Assembly: GCA_964649385.1 (NCBI GenBank)
Contig: CAZYRA010000047.1
Span: 1 to 9,012, forward strand
Origin: UBA5760 sp964649385
GTDB taxonomy: Bacteria > Chloroflexota > Dehalococcoidia > Dehalococcoidales > UBA5760
Direction: 5' to 3'
DNA: 9,012 nucleotides
Positions 6,362 through 9,012 of the stretch are shown piece by piece. The position numbers were made by a program, and so were the translations under genes. The notes beneath the pieces are model-generated. The model made no database searches, was not told where the DNA came from, and saw only the letters and a program-made list of their open reading frames with translations. Position 1 is the first letter of the stretch, and each line of letters begins with the position of its first letter.

Positions 6362-7522
6362 ATGACTCATACTGAGCAAGGTGCAATTTTCCCTGCCGAA
6401 GGGGGTATAGAGGCTGGAATCCTTGATTTCATAAAACAGGCGCTTCGCAAGGGTTGCTTTGATGCTGTCCTCATGTTGTCAAAAGCGCCTGAGAGTGATT
6501 CGTTTGTCCATTTATTAATCCAAGATGAAGCACTTTTGAAGGATGCCCTTCCTATATGCCCGATTATGCCGGTCCAGGGAGCTAAAGCCCTTTCCAGTCT
6601 TACCAGACTCGGGAAAGGAAAGAAGAGAATAGCTGCTGTGATACGCCCCTGTGAGGTGAGAGCGACAGTTGAGCTGTTCAAAATCGGGCAAGTAGACCTG
6701 GAGAACATAGTTCTCATCAGTATTGATTGTCCCGGTGCCTTACCGCTGGCTGACTGGGTCAAAGACCGAGAGCAGGCCGAGGAAGTATTTTCGGAAGTCC
6801 TCAAGGGAGGAGCTAGCGATAGCCTGCGGCCAGTCTGCCAGGTGTGTGATGAATTTTCTGCTACTGGCGGGGAAGACCTGCACATAGGAACACTGGGAAC
6901 AAAGAGCGGCAGTATTTTTCTCATTCCTAGCAGCCCCAAGGGTAAGAGCATCTTAGACTGCATTGGCGTCCCTGTGGGAGAGGATATATCCCGGTGGCAA
7001 GAAACGGTGAATGGATTAGCTGAGGGGCGAAGGGAAAAGAGGAAGCAGGCTCAGGAAGAATTCGGGGCCAAGATTAGCGGCCTGGATAATTTGCTTGACA
7101 CATTTAGCAAATGCATAAACTGCCACAACTGTATGAGGGTATGCCCCATATGTTATTGCCGGCAGTGTTTCTTCGATTCAGATAACATGAATTTCGCTTT
7201 TGAAGATTATCTCAAGAGAGCTGAGGTGGCGGGTGGGCTAAGACTTCCACCCGAGACCTTACTCTTCCATATCGGACGCATGTTGCATATGTCCCTTTCC
7301 TGTGTGTCATGTGGAGCCTGTGAAGATGCCTGTCCCACATCCATTCCGGTATCACAGATCTTCAGCTTGGTAGCTGAGAGAAACCAGGAAGCATTCGAAT
7401 ATATCCCCGGTAGGAGCCTGGATGAACCACCTCCACTGAGGGTCTACGAGGAAAAAGAATTCGGAGAAGTGGAGCAATCTCATGCAGGGGCCTCCGCCAA
7501 ACGGGAGGAGCAAGATGCCTAA
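6362..7522 (+). CDS. FrhB/FdhB-type iron-sulfur (probable flavo)protein, copy 1
   Basis: A 386-residue protein of the coenzyme F420 hydrogenase/dehydrogenase beta-subunit family, FdhB-like branch. Visible features are the family motif RPCEVRA (Cys97), a C-x-x-C at Cys159/Cys162 (RPVCQVCDEF), a cysteine-dense segment Cys251/254/257/261 plus Cys264/266/269 (CINCHNCMRVCPICYCRQC), and a second ferredoxin motif Cys314/317/320/324. The family binds FAD and several [4Fe-4S] clusters and moves electrons between F420, NAD(P)H or ferredoxin and a partner enzyme. Related proteins are often encoded with HdrA and MvhD. No catalytic formate dehydrogenase or hydrogenase subunit is in the window. The ATG follows GGGGGAG (6350-6356). 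The 3' end overlaps the next paralog by 8 bp, and the C-terminal tail (ASAKREEQDA) is polar and probably disordered. The electron carrier is unknown. Confidence 0.85.
   Translation: MTHTEQGAIFPAEGGIEAGILDFIKQALRKGCFDAVLMLSKAPESDSFVHLLIQDEALLKDALPICPIMPVQGAKALSSLTRLGKGKKRIAAVIRPCEVRATVELFKIGQVDLENIVLISIDCPGALPLADWVKDREQAEEVFSEVLKGGASDSLRPVCQVCDEFSATGGEDLHIGTLGTKSGSIFLIPSSPKGKSILDCIGVPVGEDISRWQETVNGLAEGRREKRKQAQEEFGAKISGLDNLLDTFSKCINCHNCMRVCPICYCRQCFFDSDNMNFAFEDYLKRAEVAGGLRLPPETLLFHIGRMLHMSLSCVSCGACEDACPTSIPVSQIFSLVAERNQEAFEYIPGRSLDEPPPLRVYEEKEFGEVEQSHAGASAKREEQDA
7504..7508 (+). promoter_or_regulatory. Ribosome binding site inside the preceding gene
   Basis: GGAGG with a 6-bp spacer places the start of the second FrhB/FdhB-like gene at ATG 7515 and not at the in-frame ATG 7482, which has no comparable site. 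The overlap ATGCCTAA with the upstream stop suggests coupled translation. Confidence 0.75.
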
Positions 7523-8609
7523 GTTATTAAGACTAAATAAAGGCGCCGAGGAAGGCGTGCGGGAGCTTCTTAGGTTTCTTCTGGAAAGCGGAAAAGTTAG
7601 TGGTGTGCTTACCCTTGCGCGTATGGACAAAAACGGTGGACTAGCTTATTCACTTATCACTAATCCGGATGTACTCGAAGAGGCTCTGCCGCTATTCCCT
7701 TTGATGCCGGCAAACGCAGCTAAGGTGCTTTCTCGTCTTACATTAGTGGGGCCCGCCGGCAAACCTATTGCCGCAGTGGTAAGACCTTGCGAATTGAGGG
7801 CACTTACCGAACTCATAAAACTAGAACAGGGGAGCCTGGACAATCTCTTACTAATAAGTTCAACCTGTGGCGGGGTCTATCCAATTGAAATAGCTGTCAA
7901 TGGGAGTATTGAGGAGAAGCTCCCCCAATACTGGGAGGTAGTCAAAAAGGGCGAGATTCCCGCTGATATAAGACCCGCCTGCGCGAGTTGTAAACATTTT
8001 GTGCCTTACAATGCCGACATGACTGTTGCTCTATTGGGAAATAAGGATACGGATAAACAGTGTGCTATCTACCTGAATACTGACAAGGGGGAGCAATTTG
8101 CGGCGGGTATGGCCGCAGAGCTTACCGAAGAAGAAATTGGGTCGGAAGTAATTGAAGGTCTACGAAGCAAAAGGGAAGCCCAAAAAGAAAAGCTGTTTGA
8201 TGAACTCGGAATGGCGGATTTCAATACACAGAAGTTTTTCGACAGCTGTATCGGTTGCCATGGATGCAGTAAAGTCTGCCCCGTTTGTTACTGTCACGTC
8301 TGCTTCTTCGACTCCGGGGGCGACGAGCATGAATCAAACTACTATGAAACAGAGATGGAGAAAATGGGGTATGCGCCAGTTCTTCCTGATCCGATGTTTT
8401 ATCAGTTAGTTCGGTTATTCCATGTAAGTACGACCTGTGTGGGGTGCGGCTTATGTGCCGATGTATGCCCGGTTAATATCCCACTCTGGGCCATCTCTCT
8501 GAAGACAAGCGAATCAGTTCAGGAAGCATTTAGTTATCTACCGGGTAGGGATATGGAGGAAGGACTTCCTCTTGTCACATTCACACCGGAAGAGTTTGCT
8601 GGAGTCTAA
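7515..8609 (+). CDS. FrhB/FdhB-type iron-sulfur (probable flavo)protein, copy 2
   Basis: A 364-residue paralog of the preceding protein with the same layout: RPCELRA (Cys92), RPACASCKHF (Cys156/Cys159), the dense segment Cys245/248/251/255 plus Cys258/260/263 (CIGCHGCSKVCPVCYCHVC), and ferredoxin motif Cys308/311/314/318. Both copies end with a recognisable EAF-x-Y-x-PGR block. No cluster ligand is lost in either copy, so both look functional, probably as two different subunits of one complex. The sequences differ enough outside motifs that this is an old duplication. It is the last gene before the terminator at 8647. Function by family: FAD/Fe-S electron input or output module. Whether it uses NADH, F420 or ferredoxin cannot be decided. 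Confidence 0.85.
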   Translation: MPKLLRLNKGAEEGVRELLRFLLESGKVSGVLTLARMDKNGGLAYSLITNPDVLEEALPLFPLMPANAAKVLSRLTLVGPAGKPIAAVVRPCELRALTELIKLEQGSLDNLLLISSTCGGVYPIEIAVNGSIEEKLPQYWEVVKKGEIPADIRPACASCKHFVPYNADMTVALLGNKDTDKQCAIYLNTDKGEQFAAGMAAELTEEEIGSEVIEGLRSKREAQKEKLFDELGMADFNTQKFFDSCIGCHGCSKVCPVCYCHVCFFDSGGDEHESNYYETEMEKMGYAPVLPDPMFYQLVRLFHVSTTCVGCGLCADVCPVNIPLWAISLKTSESVQEAFSYLPGRDMEEGLPLVTFTPEEFAGV

Positions 8610-8646
8610 AGTAACAATCGCCTAGAATATATCGCTATGAGCAACA

Positions 8647-8679
8647 AAAGAGGCTGGGATTACATTTCCCAGCCTCTTT
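8647..8679. terminator. Strong hairpin terminator, probably bidirectional
   Basis: Perfect 13-bp inverted repeat AAAGAGGCTGGGA / TCCCAGCCTCTTT with a 7-nt loop (TTACATT). T-rich sequence follows on the + strand (CTCTTTGATTT) and TTTTGTT on the - strand. It lies 37 bp after the last + strand stop and between convergent genes, so it can stop both transcripts. Confidence 0.92.
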
Positions 8680-8714
8680 GATTTAGGGTTAGTTCGGCTA
8701 TGTGCATCTTCCAA

Positions 8715-8770
8715 AGATAGAGGGTGTATGATAACCATTACCTTCAGTGTTTCCCTCTCCCCCTCTATGT
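8715..8770. repeat. Imperfect inverted repeat near the end of the minus-strand gene
   Basis: AGATAGAGGG (8715-8724) and CCCTCTATGT (8761-8770) pair at nine of ten positions across a 36-nt loop. The right arm overlaps the stop codon of the minus-strand gene. The long loop makes a stable structure unlikely; it is noted as a weak element in a 155-bp region that otherwise shows only the terminator. Confidence 0.2.
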
Positions 8771-9012
8771 AAGCTGGTACTCTATCAGTACGTCAATCTC
8801 ACCCCGGGGGGCGCTCGATTTGACATCGATTACATAGAAGCCCCCCTCCGGGGCAATGAAGTTAAAGTGTCCTTCTGCAGCAGCACTGACATTGCCCTTT
8901 TCCAGATGTCCCAGTCCCTTGTCCTTTACATTACCGGCACTGCCGTCACTGGTCTGGTATCCCAGTACTTCCTCAGTTGGTGTGGCAACTCGAAGCATTA
9001 CCGCAGCACCCT
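8765..9012 (-). CDS. Unrecognised protein, C-terminal part, possibly GOLD/emp24-like beta-sandwich
   Basis: On the minus strand the frame is open from the right edge to TAG at 8767-8765, about 81 residues. The ATG at 8998 is probably internal: the frame continues upstream without a stop (codons for G-A-A-V precede it), and no ribosome site is seen. The visible part alternates polar and hydrophobic residues, with GHFNFIAPEGGFYVIDV and EIDVLIEYQLT at the end. That pattern is like the last strands of a beta-sandwich such as the GOLD/emp24-type domain of some bacterial envelope proteins. No cysteines or catalytic motif are visible. It converges on the sulfur cluster and shares its terminator, so it is likely unrelated in function. 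The family suggestion is weak; only the partial coding call is fairly sure. Confidence 0.6.
   Translation of the reverse strand, partial: GAAVMLRVATPTEEVLGYQTSDGSAGNVKDKGLGHLEKGNVSAAAEGHFNFIAPEGGFYVIDVKSSAPRGEIDVLIEYQLT

Noticed and set aside
6367..6963. 198-residue minus-strand open frame opposite the first FrhB/FdhB-like gene
   Set aside because: Entirely inside a gene with clear Fe-S motifs on the other strand, no recognisable domain or ribosome site.
7482..7514. N-terminal extension of the second FrhB/FdhB-like protein from ATG 7482
   Set aside because: No ribosome site, low-complexity added residues, and GGAGG is placed correctly for ATG 7515.
8610..8764. Possible small gene or RNA in the 155-bp space after the last + strand gene
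   Set aside because: Apart from the strong terminator hairpin and one weak long-loop repeat there is no open frame with a ribosome site and no tRNA-like fold.
1..9012. Mobile elements, CRISPR repeats, tRNA or rRNA genes
   Set aside because: No transposase motifs, terminal repeats, regularly spaced repeats or RNA gene signatures were seen on either strand.

Overview
The window reads as a gene-dense, moderate-GC segment from an anaerobic bacterium, or less likely an archaeon. The evidence is many ferredoxin-type cysteine motifs, heterodisulfide-reductase-like flavoproteins, strong GGAGG-type ribosome binding sites, and no oxygen-dependent enzymes. I cannot fix the taxon from sequence alone. 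An uncultured Chloroflexota (Dehalococcoidia-like) or another sediment anaerobe would fit, but this is a guess. Ten complete genes lie on the + strand. They are flanked by the tail of an eleventh + gene at the left edge and the 3' part of a convergent - strand gene at the right edge.

Left block (1-3833): the C-terminus of a DsrE-like protein, a TusA-like sulfur carrier, a stand-alone MvhD-type [2Fe-2S] protein, and two tandem HdrA/Qmo-like FAD/Fe-S proteins. Gaps are short or overlapping, so this looks like one operon. The two HdrA-like proteins are related, but their cofactor sites are complementary. The first keeps the cysteines next to the FAD and an internal ferredoxin insert, and lacks both the HdrA N-terminal domain and the C-terminal ferredoxin. 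The second keeps those two end domains, and has serines in place of the FAD-proximal cysteines and no insert. This resembles the QmoA/QmoB division of labour, with the MvhD domain (fused in QmoB) as a separate gene.

Middle block (3834-6328): a 95-bp gap with two small inverted repeats, then a second TusA-family protein (YeeD/TsuB-like), a YeeE/YedE (TsuA-like) membrane importer of thiosulfate or related sulfur compounds, and an exported tandem rhodanese whose C-terminus ends in GGACG. Together these look like a route for taking up and handing over sulfane sulfur.

Right block (6362-8609): two tandem, overlapping paralogs of the FrhB/FdhB-type iron-sulfur flavoprotein family. Each has two ferredoxin motifs plus extra cysteines, and they probably exchange electrons with NAD(P)H, F420 or a similar carrier. 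A strong hairpin terminator (8647-8679) closes the + strand cluster and probably also serves the convergent - strand gene.

Inferred function: sulfur from an external compound passes through rhodanese, YeeE and TusA/DsrE carriers to a cytoplasmic HdrA-HdrA'-MvhD complex that exchanges electrons with the FrhB/FdhB-like subunits. HdrB, HdrC, QmoC, DsrAB and hydrogenase or formate dehydrogenase catalytic subunits are absent from the window. The combination is therefore an unusual sulfur-linked electron-transfer module, whose direction (sulfur reduction or oxidation) cannot be read from sequence.
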